19,694 nucleotides of DNA, from assembly GCA_002408725.1 (NCBI GenBank), contig DHTR01000016.1, positions 22,718-42,411 on the forward strand. The letters are read 5' to 3'. This document shows positions 1 to 6,620 of the stretch, piece after piece. Each line of letters starts with the position of its first letter. The stretch's first letter is position 1. Made by a program: the position numbers and the translations under genes. This DNA comes from Pelotomaculum sp. UBA5255. Its GTDB lineage: Bacteria > Bacillota > Desulfotomaculia > Desulfotomaculales > Pelotomaculaceae. The notes beneath the pieces were generated by a model that did not search any database, was not told the DNA's origin, and saw only the letters and a list, made by a program, of their open reading frames with translations.

Positions 1-56
1 AGCTCGTCGGGCTCATAACCCGAAGGTCGTGGGTTCAAATCCCTCCCCCGCAACCA
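1..56 (+). tRNA. tRNA-Met initiator (CAT), 5' end cut by the window
   Basis: The first 56 bases are the 3' two thirds of a tRNA whose start lies outside the window. The anticodon CAT is at 14-16, held by a stem with GGG on one side and CCC on the other. The acceptor 3' strand ends in A72, then discriminator A and an encoded CCA at 54-56. The GGG/CCC stem and A72 are known identity marks of initiator tRNA. The T stem has one T-T mismatch. Confidence 0.93.
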
Positions 57-65
57 AGAAGTCAA

Positions 66-97
66 GCGTCTCAAGAGATTGAGACGCTTTTTGTTTT
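66..97 (+). terminator. Rho-independent terminator after initiator tRNA
   Basis: A perfect 9-bp stem (66-74 with 79-87, GCGTCTCAA against TTGAGACGC) closes a four-base loop and is followed by a T-rich tail (TTTTTGTTTTT). It lies 9 bases after the tRNA CCA end and should stop that transcript. Confidence 0.93.
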
Positions 98-177
98 TGT
101 CCGGCTTGCTGAAGTCGACTTTCTCTATGGGTTTTCTTCTTACGGTTTACTATTTTAATAGCCACTTTGGAAGGATA

Positions 178-207
178 TTGACCCTATCAGCACAAATTAA
201 CTATAGT
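178..207 (+). promoter_or_regulatory. Probable sigma-A promoter of the histidine kinase
   Basis: A TTGACC -35 box (178-183) and a TATAGT -10 box (202-207) are 18 bases apart, about 40 bases upstream of the kinase start. It follows a terminator, so the kinase needs its own promoter. The call rests on box similarity only. Confidence 0.55.
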
Positions 208-247
208 GGGTGATGGGAAAAGGCCCCATGCTGATGGGGGGTAAATC

Positions 248-2011
248 ATGAAAGAAAACGGCCGGCTGGAAAAGCTGGTGAAAGAGCGTACAAACCAATT
301 AAACAGGGTGAACCGGCAACTGCAGCAGGAAATAATCTTCCGCAGTCGGGTGGAGGAGGCCCTGTCCAGGGAACTGGAAATCAACCTGATCATTGCTGAA
401 TTGTCCGGCAAGCTTCTGTCGCCGGCGCCGGTTGATGATATTTCCTTGCTTGTCCTGGAGCATGCGAAGAAGCTTACGGGCAGCAAGTACGGCTATGTCG
501 GGTATATTGAACAACAAACGGGCTATTTCATTTGCTGCACATTGAGCCGGGATGTTTGGAAAGATTGCCAGATTGAAAATAAAAATGTCGTCTTTGAAAG
601 ATTTGGAGACCTTGGTGGCTGGGTCATTAAAAACCGCAAAGCCCTTCTTTCTAATTCCCCATCTAAAGATCCACGGTCGGCTGGAACGCCGCCGGGACAC
701 ATCCCGATCGAGCGCGTATTACTGGTGCCGGCGCTTTTAGATGGAATACTGTTTGGGGTTGTGGCCCTGGCCAATTCGTCGCGCGATTATACCGAACAGG
801 ACCAGGCGCTGGTAGAGCGCCTGTGCTGGCTTTTTGCCATTGCCGTCCGGCGAATGCGGGACGAGGAGGCGCTGAGGATCTCGGAGGCCAACTACCGGGC
901 CATCTTCGATGCGGCCAACGATGCCGTCCTGGTGCATGACATGGAGACCGGCCTGATCACCGATGTCAACCGGAAAGCATACGAGATGTACGGCTATACG
1001 CCGGAGGAGTTCCGGATCCTCGGTGAGGACGCCCGGCTCCAAAGTATATCATTGTATACCTCGGAAGATACGTTTTACTGGCTGAAGAAGGCGGCCGGGG
1101 GAGACTCCCAGCTCTTTGAGTGCAGGGCCAAAGACAAGAATGGTCGGGTTTTCTGGGTTGAAGTCAACATGAATCGGTCGGTGATCAGGGGCAAGGACTG
1201 CATCGTCGCGACCATCAGGGATATTACCAACCGCAGGCGGATTGAAAAAGAAATGGCCCGGTTGGACCGGCTGAACCTGGTGGGGGAAATGGCTGCCGGC
1301 ATCGGCCATGAGATCCGGAATCCCATGACCACGGTGCGGGGGTTCTTGCAGCTGTTGTTGGACAAAGAGGGCTGCAGCTCCTATCTGGAATACTTTAACC
1401 TGATGATCGAGGAACTGGACAGGGCAAATGGGATCATCAGTGAGTATCTTTCCCTGGCTAAAAACAGGCCTGTGGATTTGCGATTGCAAAACCTCAATAC
1501 CATTTTGAAGACCCTTTTCCCGCTCATCCAGGCCGATGCTACTGTCAAAAACAAGAGCGTTAAATTGGAAATGGGCGATGTGCCCGATCTGCTCCTTGAC
1601 GATAAAGAAATGCGTCAGCTTATTTTAAACCTTGTTTGCAATGGGTTGGAATCTATGCACTGCGGCGGGGAGCTTATGATCAGAACGTTCGCCAATAAAG
1701 GGGAAGTCATCCTGTCGGTAAAGGATCGGGGCAGAGGAATCGATTCTACCAGCCTGGACAAGATCGGCACTCCTTTCTTCACAACCAAAGAGCAGGGAAC
1801 AGGACTGGGCCTGGCCGTGTGCTTCAGCATCGCCGCCCGGCACAATGCTGCCATCCATTTTGATACCGGCCCCGGGGGGACCACCTTTTACGTTGTATTT
1901 AAGTGTGAAGAAGCTGCGGGAACATTGGATAGCGCCACCGGAGCGCAAACTCAAGTCCGCTTTATAAAGGAAAGACCATCTAAAAAAACAGCCGGAGGCC
2001 GGAAAACATGA
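248..2011 (+). CDS. Soluble GAF-PAS sensor histidine kinase
   Basis: This 587-residue protein is a sensor kinase that should autophosphorylate on histidine and pass the phosphate to a response regulator not present here. In order it has an N-terminal coiled coil (about 1-50), a GAF domain (about 50-205), a PAS domain (about 213-330), a HisKA dimerisation domain with the H box GIGHEIRNP (His354), and a HATPase domain. The HATPase shows the N box (Asn461, Asn465), the G1 motif DRGRGI (493-498), an F box (PFFTT) and G2 GTGLGL (517-522). No membrane segment or receiver domain is visible, so it is cytoplasmic and probably senses an internal signal. The layout resembles Firmicutes kinases that feed the Spo0A phosphorelay, but the partner and ligand are unknown. 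The ATG is chosen for the GGGGGG motif six bases upstream. It stands alone between tRNA genes. Confidence 0.9.
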   Translation: MKENGRLEKLVKERTNQLNRVNRQLQQEIIFRSRVEEALSRELEINLIIAELSGKLLSPAPVDDISLLVLEHAKKLTGSKYGYVGYIEQQTGYFICCTLSRDVWKDCQIENKNVVFERFGDLGGWVIKNRKALLSNSPSKDPRSAGTPPGHIPIERVLLVPALLDGILFGVVALANSSRDYTEQDQALVERLCWLFAIAVRRMRDEEALRISEANYRAIFDAANDAVLVHDMETGLITDVNRKAYEMYGYTPEEFRILGEDARLQSISLYTSEDTFYWLKKAAGGDSQLFECRAKDKNGRVFWVEVNMNRSVIRGKDCIVATIRDITNRRRIEKEMARLDRLNLVGEMAAGIGHEIRNPMTTVRGFLQLLLDKEGCSSYLEYFNLMIEELDRANGIISEYLSLAKNRPVDLRLQNLNTILKTLFPLIQADATVKNKSVKLEMGDVPDLLLDDKEMRQLILNLVCNGLESMHCGGELMIRTFANKGEVILSVKDRGRGIDSTSLDKIGTPFFTTKEQGTGLGLAVCFSIAARHNAAIHFDTGPGGTTFYVVFKCEEAAGTLDSATGAQTQVRFIKERPSKKTAGGRKT

Positions 2012-2035
2012 AAATAAAATACCAGGAAAGGCTTC

Positions 2036-2065
2036 TTGACAAAAGCCGCCTAGATATGCTAATGT
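2036..2065 (+). promoter_or_regulatory. Promoter of the tRNA-Thr/tRNA-Met pair, extended -10
   Basis: TTGACA (2036-2041) is followed after 18 bases by TAATGT (2060-2065), preceded by TG at 2057-2058, which makes an extended -10 box. The predicted start lies about 50 bases before tRNA-Thr. The promoter begins 25 bases after the kinase stop, so the tRNAs need not depend on kinase transcription. Confidence 0.7.
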
Positions 2066-2121
2066 ATATTTTGCAAGGTCTGAGGGTGCCCTTGATGGAG
2101 GCTGATTTTTTTTGTGAACCT

Positions 2122-2197
<76 letters not shown>

Positions 2198-2200
2198 ATT

Positions 2201-2294
2201 TCAGAAGTCAGAAGTCAGAAGTCAGATTTAAAAAGGAAATCGCCAAAGACTGTTCCCATCTATCAATCCGACGTCAGACCTCCGACATCCGATA
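2201..2294 (+). repeat. Heptamer-repeat element between two tRNA genes
   Basis: Almost the whole spacer between tRNA-Thr and tRNA-Met has a 7-base rhythm. The left arm (2202-2226) is CAGAAGT three times plus CAGA. The right arm (2267-2294) is four units of the form TCNGANN. Read as reverse complements, the arms match in phase at the GTC and GA positions, so they form a degenerate inverted repeat around about 40 unrelated bases. It looks like a small dispersed non-coding repeat. No transposase is nearby. Confidence 0.6.
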
Positions 2295-2302
2295 ACAGAT
2301 AT

Positions 2303-2379
2303 GGCGGCGTAGCTCAGCTGGTTAGAGCGCACGGTTCATACCCGTGGTGTCCGGGGTTCGAGTCCCTGCGCCGCTACCA
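2303..2379 (+). tRNA. tRNA-Met elongator (CAT)
   Basis: A complete 77-base cloverleaf: acceptor GGCGGCG against CGCCGCT (one G-T pair), D arm GCTC/GAGC, anticodon stem CACGG/CCGTG with loop TTCATAC giving CAT, T arm with TTCGAGT loop, and encoded ACCA end. It lacks the GGG/CCC initiator stem, so it is an elongator Met tRNA. A lysidine-type Ile tRNA also has CAT and cannot be fully excluded by eye. Confidence 0.9.
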
Positions 2380-2394
2380 CCTAACACACGAAAT

Positions 2395-2421
2395 GCCGGC
2401 AATTATTTGTCGGCCTTTCTT
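2395..2421 (+). terminator. Terminator after the tRNA pair
   Basis: A 7-bp stem (GCCGGCA at 2395-2401 with TGTCGGC at 2408-2414, one G-T pair) with a six-base loop is followed by CTTTCTT. It lies 15 bases after tRNA-Met and separates it from the rpmG promoter. Confidence 0.75.
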
Positions 2422-2530
2422 ATTATTTACTGCACGGAACAAGACATTGCCGTGAATTCACCAGGTATATAAGGAAATTAAAATAGTTAAACTAAAATAA
2501 GGTGTGTTGATCTCAAGGAATACCTAACTA

Positions 2531-2559
2531 TTGACATCTAATTTCAATTGTGATAAATT
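2531..2559 (+). promoter_or_regulatory. Promoter of the rpmG-secE-nusG-rplKA operon, extended -10
   Basis: Consensus TTGACA (2531-2536), 17 bases, then TAAATT (2554-2559) preceded by TG at 2551-2552. The predicted transcript starts about 55 bases before the rpmG start codon. Confidence 0.8.
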
Positions 2560-2623
2560 TGATAAAGCAATTTGTAAAAAACGGGCTGTAAATTTTTTTT
2601 TTGGTTTTGGGGGAGGTGGCACA

Positions 2624-2773
2624 ATGAGAGTGGGTGTTATATTAGCCTGTACCGAATGCAAGCGTCGGAACTATACGACTGAGAAAAACAAGAAAAACGA
2701 CGCAAACAGGATTGAAATGAAGAAATATTGCAGGTTCTGCCAAACCCATACCTTGCACAAGGAAACCAGGTAA
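2624..2773 (+). CDS. rpmG: 50S ribosomal protein L33 (first copy)
   Basis: This 49-residue protein is bacterial L33, a small zinc-ribbon protein of the large ribosomal subunit near the E site. Two CxxC pairs are visible: CTEC at residues 9-12 and CRFC at 36-39, so it is the zinc-binding form. The ends match the family, with RRNYTT in the middle and HTLHKETR at the tail. The ATG at 2624 is chosen because GGGGGAGG lies just upstream, and the longer reading frame to its left starts inside the -35 box. It is the first gene of the operon, which fits the rpmG-secE-nusG order of Firmicutes. A second, different L33 lies at 18641. Confidence 0.95.
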   Translation: MRVGVILACTECKRRNYTTEKNKKNDANRIEMKKYCRFCQTHTLHKETR

Positions 2774-2872
2774 CGGCCGGTCGTTCTTTCGCCTAAAACA
2801 GCCGCATCAGGGTCTCAGGCCCACCGGCATTTTATCCGTCAGATTATCATTAAAGTTAAGGACGTGGCGTTA

Positions 2873-3262
2873 ATGGCTGTTACAAGAAAACAAGATAACA
2901 ACAACTCGAAGAAAGAGCCGGGCAGAAAAGAGCCGGGCAGAAAGCAGTTGGGGAAAAGGGGACCAGAGCAAAAATCGGTGAAAAGAGAAGTGGCGTTAGG
3001 CAAAGAAAAGAAGGACACAGCTAGAAAAGATCCTGTCAGAAAAGATTTAGCGGTTAAAAAAGAGAGGGTCAACCGTGTAGAGCAAGCTAAGAAGTTTCTC
3101 CAGGGGGCGCTGAACGAGCTAAAAAAGGTTCATTGGCCCAATCGCCGGGAAATCATTATATATACTATAGTAGTGCTGGTCGCTGTGGTTGTGGTGGGAC
3201 TGTTGATTTGGGTTTTTGACGTACTGCTCACTTCAATCCTCAAGCTTATCCTGCAAAGATAA
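2873..3262 (+). CDS. secE: Preprotein translocase subunit SecE with long basic N-terminus
   Basis: SecE is the small clamp subunit of the SecYEG channel in the inner membrane. The conserved part is the C-terminal 65 residues: an amphipathic helix ending in ELKKVHWPNRREI (82-94) and one membrane helix (about 96-118). Many single-helix bacterial SecE proteins are only 60-70 residues. This one is 129 because of a lysine- and arginine-rich, probably disordered head. The head contains a perfect 15-base tandem duplication (2912-2926 and 2927-2941) that repeats KEPGR. The ATG at 2873 is chosen since AAGGA at 2858-2862 lies 10 bases upstream; the GTG at 2864 is too close to that site. Confidence 0.93.
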   Translation: MAVTRKQDNNNSKKEPGRKEPGRKQLGKRGPEQKSVKREVALGKEKKDTARKDPVRKDLAVKKERVNRVEQAKKFLQGALNELKKVHWPNRREIIIYTIVVLVAVVVVGLLIWVFDVLLTSILKLILQR

Positions 3263-3277
3263 TTTCCTGAGGGGGTG

Positions 3278-3305
3278 AGGGACCTAACATCGCAAAAGGG
3301 TCCCT
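3278..3305 (+). promoter_or_regulatory. Stem-loop before nusG
   Basis: A 7-bp stem (AGGGACC at 3278-3284 with GGTCCCT at 3299-3305) with a 14-base loop lies between secE and nusG. It covers the only GGG-rich stretch upstream of the likely nusG ATG, so it may lower or control nusG translation. No T-run follows, so it is not a terminator. Confidence 0.4.
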
Positions 3306-3313
3306 TGTATTTT

Positions 3314-3841
3314 ATGGAAAAGTCCTGGTATGTAGTTCATACCTATTCCGGTTACGAAAATAAGGTCAAAGCCAACCTTGAAAAGCGGATCGAGTCGATG
3401 AATATGGAAGAGAAGATCTTCCGCATCCTCGTGCCGATGGAAGACGAGGTCGAGATCAAGGACGGCAAGAAAAAGATAACCAAGCGCAAGATCTTTCCAG
3501 GCTATGTTCTGGTGGAGATGTTCATGACGGACGATTCCTGGTACGTTGTTCGCAATACTCCCGGGGTAACGGGTTTTGTCGGCTCCGGGTCCAAGCCGAT
3601 CCCCCTGGAAGACAGCGAGGCCAAGCGGATTATCAGACAGATGGGCGGGGGAGAAATCCGGGCACGCATTGATTTCTCGGAGGGTGAAAACGTCCGCGTG
3701 ATTAACGGACCCTTTGAGAACTTTATCGGGCAAATTGAAGAGATCAACTTAGACAAGGGCAAAGTCCGGGTGATGATCTCCATGTTTGGGCGGGAAACTC
3801 CCATCGAGCTGGAATTCATTCAGGTTGAAAAGCTATCCTAA
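3314..3841 (+). CDS. nusG: Transcription termination/antitermination factor NusG
   Basis: NusG binds the RNA polymerase clamp and adjusts pausing, Rho action and coupling to the ribosome. This 175-residue protein has the NGN domain (about 4-110, with WYVVHTYSGYE and the FPGYVLVEM and RNTPGVTGFVG motifs) and a C-terminal KOW domain (about 121-175, with NGPFENFIG). The length is typical. The ATG at 3314 gives the usual family start just before WYVVHTY. In-frame GTG 3275 and TTG 3305 exist but have poorly placed ribosome sites. A diverged partial second nusG starts at 19260. Confidence 0.95.
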   Translation: MEKSWYVVHTYSGYENKVKANLEKRIESMNMEEKIFRILVPMEDEVEIKDGKKKITKRKIFPGYVLVEMFMTDDSWYVVRNTPGVTGFVGSGSKPIPLEDSEAKRIIRQMGGGEIRARIDFSEGENVRVINGPFENFIGQIEEINLDKGKVRVMISMFGRETPIELEFIQVEKLS

Positions 3842-3892
3842 TCATAAAAACCAGGCTGACCTACGACCATACGAAGGGAGGTGCGAAAATCA

Positions 3893-4321
3893 ATGGCAAA
3901 AAGAGTATCAGCCATCATTAAACTGCAGGTTCCGGCAGGCAAGGCCACGCCGGCGCCCCCGGTAGGACCGGCCCTGGGCCAGCACGGGGTAAACATTATG
4001 GCTTTTGTAAAAGATTACAACGAGCGGACCGCCGCTCAGGCAGGCCTGATTATTCCGGTTGAGATTACCGTTTACGAGGACCGCTCCTTTACATTTATCA
4101 CCAAGACCCCGCCCGCTACAGTGTTGCTCAAGAAAGCAGCCGGACTCGAAACAGCTTCCGGCGAGCCGAACAAGAAAAAGGTCGCGAAACTGGCCCGCTC
4201 AAAGGTGCGGGAGATTGCCGAGTTGAAAATGCCCGACTTAAATGCAGTCGACATTGAAGCTGCCATGCGGATGGTTGAAGGCACGGCCCGCAGCATGGGA
4301 ATCGACATTATAGAGGGCTAA
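3893..4321 (+). CDS. rplK: 50S ribosomal protein L11
   Basis: L11 binds 23S rRNA at the GTPase-associated centre, the base of the stalk where EF-G and EF-Tu act and where thiostrepton binds. At 142 residues the length is standard. The N-terminal domain carries PAPPVGPALGQHGVN (about 20-34), whose prolines line the thiostrepton site, and the C-terminal rRNA-binding domain spans about 70-142. The ATG at 3893 is preceded by GGGAGG at 3876-3881. It follows nusG by 51 bases and precedes rplA, the usual L11 operon order. Confidence 0.97.
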   Translation: MAKRVSAIIKLQVPAGKATPAPPVGPALGQHGVNIMAFVKDYNERTAAQAGLIIPVEITVYEDRSFTFITKTPPATVLLKKAAGLETASGEPNKKKVAKLARSKVREIAELKMPDLNAVDIEAAMRMVEGTARSMGIDIIEG

Positions 4322-4367
4322 AAAGTGGGAGGAAAAATTTCCGTTAAACCACAAAGGAGGTTATAGC

Positions 4368-5066
4368 ATGCCTAAACATGGTAAAAAGTACGAAGATGCG
4401 GTCAAGCAGATTGACTATAGTGTGCTCTACGAACCCGTTAACGCCTTTGAGCTGGTCAAGAAAATTGCTCCGGGCAAATTTGATGAAACAGTCGAGGTCG
4501 TCGTGCGACTGGGTGTAGACCCGCGTCACGCAGACCAACAGGTGCGTGGGGCCGTGGTATTGCCTCATGGCACCGGGAAAACCCGCACCGTGCTAGTGTT
4601 TGCCAAGGGCGACAAGGCAAGGGAAGCGGAAGCAGCAGGCGCCGACTTCGTCGGAGCCGAAGACATGGCGGCCAAGATCCAGCAGGAAGGCTGGCTGGGC
4701 TTTGATGTGGCCATCGCAACGCCGGACATGATGGGTACCGTCGGTAAGCTAGGGCGGATCCTGGGCCCCCGGGGCCTGATGCCCAATCCCAAAACCGGAA
4801 CTGTTACCTTTGATCTAACCAGGGCCGTCCAGGAAGTGAAAGCGGGTAAGATCGAATACCGGGTTGATAAAGCCGGAAACGTCCACGCTCCCATCGGCAA
4901 GGTTTCGTTTACTACCGAAAAGCTGGTTGAAAACCTGCGAACCCTGTACGACGTGCTGGTCCGCGCGAGGCCTGCCGCAGTCAAGGGACAGTATCTAAAA
5001 TCTATTTCGATTTCTTCCACAATGGGGCCCGGTGTAAGGGTAAATACCCAGAAAGTAACCGGTTAA
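4368..5066 (+). CDS. rplA: 50S ribosomal protein L1
   Basis: L1 forms the mobile stalk on the E-site side of the large subunit and helps release deacylated tRNA; in many bacteria it also represses the L11-L1 mRNA. The 232-residue length is typical. The frame holds the family motifs KFDETVEVVVRLGVDPRHADQ near the N-terminus, the GRLGKILGPRGLMPNPKTGT-like segment around 125-145 (here LGRILGPRGLMPNPKTGTV), and a C-terminal SSTMGPGVRV. AAGGAGG stands about eight bases before the ATG. Confidence 0.97.
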   Translation: MPKHGKKYEDAVKQIDYSVLYEPVNAFELVKKIAPGKFDETVEVVVRLGVDPRHADQQVRGAVVLPHGTGKTRTVLVFAKGDKAREAEAAGADFVGAEDMAAKIQQEGWLGFDVAIATPDMMGTVGKLGRILGPRGLMPNPKTGTVTFDLTRAVQEVKAGKIEYRVDKAGNVHAPIGKVSFTTEKLVENLRTLYDVLVRARPAAVKGQYLKSISISSTMGPGVRVNTQKVTG

Positions 5067-5094
5067 GCCAAAACCATAAAATTGAAAACTCGTG

Positions 5095-5212
5095 CTGTAG
5101 ACCCCTGGTGCTTTGCATAATGGCTTGAACGCCGCCAGCCGAGGCCTTAAAAACCTTTGCGTTCATAACGCGGGGCCTCTGCTCATGTCTACAGGGGCCC
5201 CTTTTAGTTTTT
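5095..5212 (+). promoter_or_regulatory. L10 leader RNA with attenuator terminator
   Basis: The spacer before rplJ looks like the L10 ribosomal-protein leader, the binding target of the L10-L12 complex. A closing helix can form between CTGTAGAC (5095-5102) and GTCTACAG (5187-5194). A terminator can form between GGGGCCTCTG (5172-5181) and CAGGGGCCCC (5192-5201), followed by TTTTAGTTTTT. The two share bases 5192-5194, so they compete. In Bacillus, the L10-L12 complex is known to act through such a leader by transcription termination. Confidence 0.8.
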
Positions 5213-5275
5213 GTAAGGGTAACGGGCATGGGTATACCGGAAGATTATTTTATCAAGGGAGGTGTTTTAGGAAAA

Positions 5276-5809
5276 GTGCCTATCAGCAGATCTGAAAAGG
5301 AAGCCATTATCCAGGATCTAAAGCAAAGATTTGAAAATTCCAAGGTTGCTATTTTTGCCGATTACAAGGGGCTGAATGTAAGCCAGGCCACCAAGTTGCG
5401 CCGTCGCCTGAGGGAAGCCGACTGCGAGTTCAAGGTGGCGAAAAACACCCTGACCAACCTGGTGGTCAAACAACTCGACCTGGACGGGCTGAGCCAGTAC
5501 CTGGAGGGTCCGGTCGGCATTGCCTTTGGCAATGATCCCGTGGCGCCGGCTAAAGTGCTCTCAGATTTTATCAAGGAAACAAAGAAGATGAAAATCAAGG
5601 TCGGGGTACTGGATGGTCAGATCATTGACGCCATGGGCGTTAAAAGTTTGGCCGATCTGCCCTCGCGGGAAGTTCTTCTGGCCAGAGTGCTGGGTGGAAT
5701 GCAGGCTCCGCTCTACGGTTTTGCCAACGTCATGCAGGGCACGCTGCGCGGCTTCGTATACGCCCTGGAGGCTGTTCGCAAACAGCGCGCAGGTGAAGCG
5801 GAAGCTTAA
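5276..5809 (+). CDS. rplJ: 50S ribosomal protein L10
   Basis: L10 anchors the L7/L12 dimers to the ribosome and represses its own operon through the leader upstream. The GTG at 5276 gives a 177-residue protein beginning MPISRSEKEAII, the usual family start, with AAGGGAGG at 5255-5262 upstream (a rather long 13-base gap). An in-frame ATG at 5228 with AAGGG eight bases before it would add 16 residues, but these translate the ribosome binding site itself. The body shows the conserved FADYKGL (about 30-36), RRRLREA and KVAKNTL segments and a C-terminal helix that holds L12 dimers. Confidence 0.95.
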   Translation: MPISRSEKEAIIQDLKQRFENSKVAIFADYKGLNVSQATKLRRRLREADCEFKVAKNTLTNLVVKQLDLDGLSQYLEGPVGIAFGNDPVAPAKVLSDFIKETKKMKIKVGVLDGQIIDAMGVKSLADLPSREVLLARVLGGMQAPLYGFANVMQGTLRGFVYALEAVRKQRAGEAEA

Positions 5810-5816
5810 TCAACCC

Positions 5817-5847
5817 AATAACTCAGGTACCTGGTACCTAAGTTATT
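5817..5847 (+). promoter_or_regulatory. Hairpin between rplJ and rplL
   Basis: A long near-perfect palindrome (arms 5817-5831 and 5833-5847, one C-A mismatch, centre GGTACCTGGTACC) lies in the 94-base gap between rplJ and rplL. No T-run follows, so it is more likely an mRNA processing or stability element than a terminator. L12 is needed in several copies per L10, and such a fold could protect or free the rplL message. Confidence 0.65.
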
Positions 5848-5903
5848 ATGAAAAAGTAAGAAGGGTTACCATCACTACAAAAAATAGGGAGGTTTTATAT
5901 AAA

Positions 5904-6284
5904 ATGTCCAAAGTCCAAGAAATCCTTGAAGCTGTAAAGGGTATGACCGTTCTGGAGCTGTCCGAGCTGGTCAAAGCCTTTGAAGAAGAATTCGGCGTGA
6001 GCGCCGCCGCCCCCATGGCTATGGCCGCTGCCCCCGGCGCAGCTCCGGCCGCCGCTGCGCCCGAAGAAGAGAAGACCGAATTTGATGTTATCCTGACCGC
6101 GATTGGCGAAAAGAAGGTTAACGTAATCAAGGTTGTTCGCGAGATTACCGCCCTTGGCCTGAAAGAAGCAAAAGACCTGGTTGACGGCGCACCGAAGCCG
6201 GTCAAGGAAAAAATCTCCAAGGAAGAGGCCGAGGCCATCAAGACTAAGCTTACCGATGCGGGCGCATCCGTAGAGATTAAATAA
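5904..6284 (+). CDS. rplL: 50S ribosomal protein L7/L12
   Basis: L7/L12 forms the flexible stalk that recruits and stimulates EF-G, EF-Tu, IF2 and release factors. The 126-residue protein has the N-terminal dimerisation domain (1-30, VQEILEAVKGMTVLELSELV), an Ala/Pro/Met-rich hinge (about 33-53) and the C-terminal factor-binding domain (about 55-126) with KVNVIKVVREIT and GLKEAKDLVDGAPKPVKE. The ATG at 5904 is chosen because GGGAGG lies about 12 bases upstream and the start matches the family; the frame open to its left is the +1 shadow of rplJ. Confidence 0.97.
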   Translation: MSKVQEILEAVKGMTVLELSELVKAFEEEFGVSAAAPMAMAAAPGAAPAAAAPEEEKTEFDVILTAIGEKKVNVIKVVREITALGLKEAKDLVDGAPKPVKEKISKEEAEAIKTKLTDAGASVEIK

Positions 6285-6335
6285 GGAAAGAATAAACGAA
6301 GGCAGGGTGGGGTGACACCCTTTGGGGGCAGAGAA

Positions 6336-6394
6336 GGACTTAGCGCTCTGGCCGCCGAAGGGGTTGCCCCAGGGCCACGTCAAAGTCCCTTTTT
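6336..6394 (+). terminator. Possible attenuator after rplL
   Basis: An interrupted stem, GGACTT/AAGTCC (6336-6341, 6383-6388), TGGCC/GGCCA (6349-6353, 6373-6377) and GGGG/CCCC around TTG, is followed by CTTTTT. The internal loops make it weak, which would suit partial read-through into rpoB. Confidence 0.45.
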
Positions 6395-6442
6395 GCGTCA
6401 AGATGTAGCATTTGTTTTAAAATGCAAACAATGTGCCTACCT

Positions 6443-6497
6443 ATCCTGTCATCCTTCGCTATCGCTCAGGATGACAGGATTAACGCTCAGGATGACA
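6443..6497 (+). repeat. REP-like palindrome
   Basis: Perfect 13-base arms (ATCCTGTCATCCT at 6443-6455, AGGATGACAGGAT at 6468-6480) enclose a 12-base loop with CGCT. A second copy of CGCTCAGGATGACA follows at 6484-6497. The GTCATCC...CGCTCAGGATGAC core resembles a short palindrome scattered in intergenic DNA of many bacterial genomes; that similarity is from memory. Confidence 0.65.
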
Positions 6498-6591
6498 ACC
6501 TCCTTCCCGCCCCCTCAAGCGGCAGGTATAGATCTTACAAAAGAATTCAGATCCAGCCTGACGAAATCCTTCAAGATCATTAAGAATTTTC

Positions 6592-6620
6592 TTGACACTC
6601 CAATAATTATATGCTACCAT
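6592..6620 (+). promoter_or_regulatory. Internal promoter for rpoBC, extended -10
   Basis: TTGACA (6592-6597), 17 bases, then TACCAT (6615-6620) with TG at 6612-6613. It would start transcription near 6627 and give a leader of about 225 bases before rpoB. The geometry is identical to the promoters at 2531 and 13897. Confidence 0.75.

Noticed and set aside
2202..2294. CRISPR-like short repeats between tRNAs
   Set aside because: The repeats are seven bases, contiguous and without spacers, and no cas genes are present.
5613..5903. Long N-terminal extension of rplL
   Set aside because: This part is the +1 shadow of rplJ. The family start and ribosome site are at 5904.
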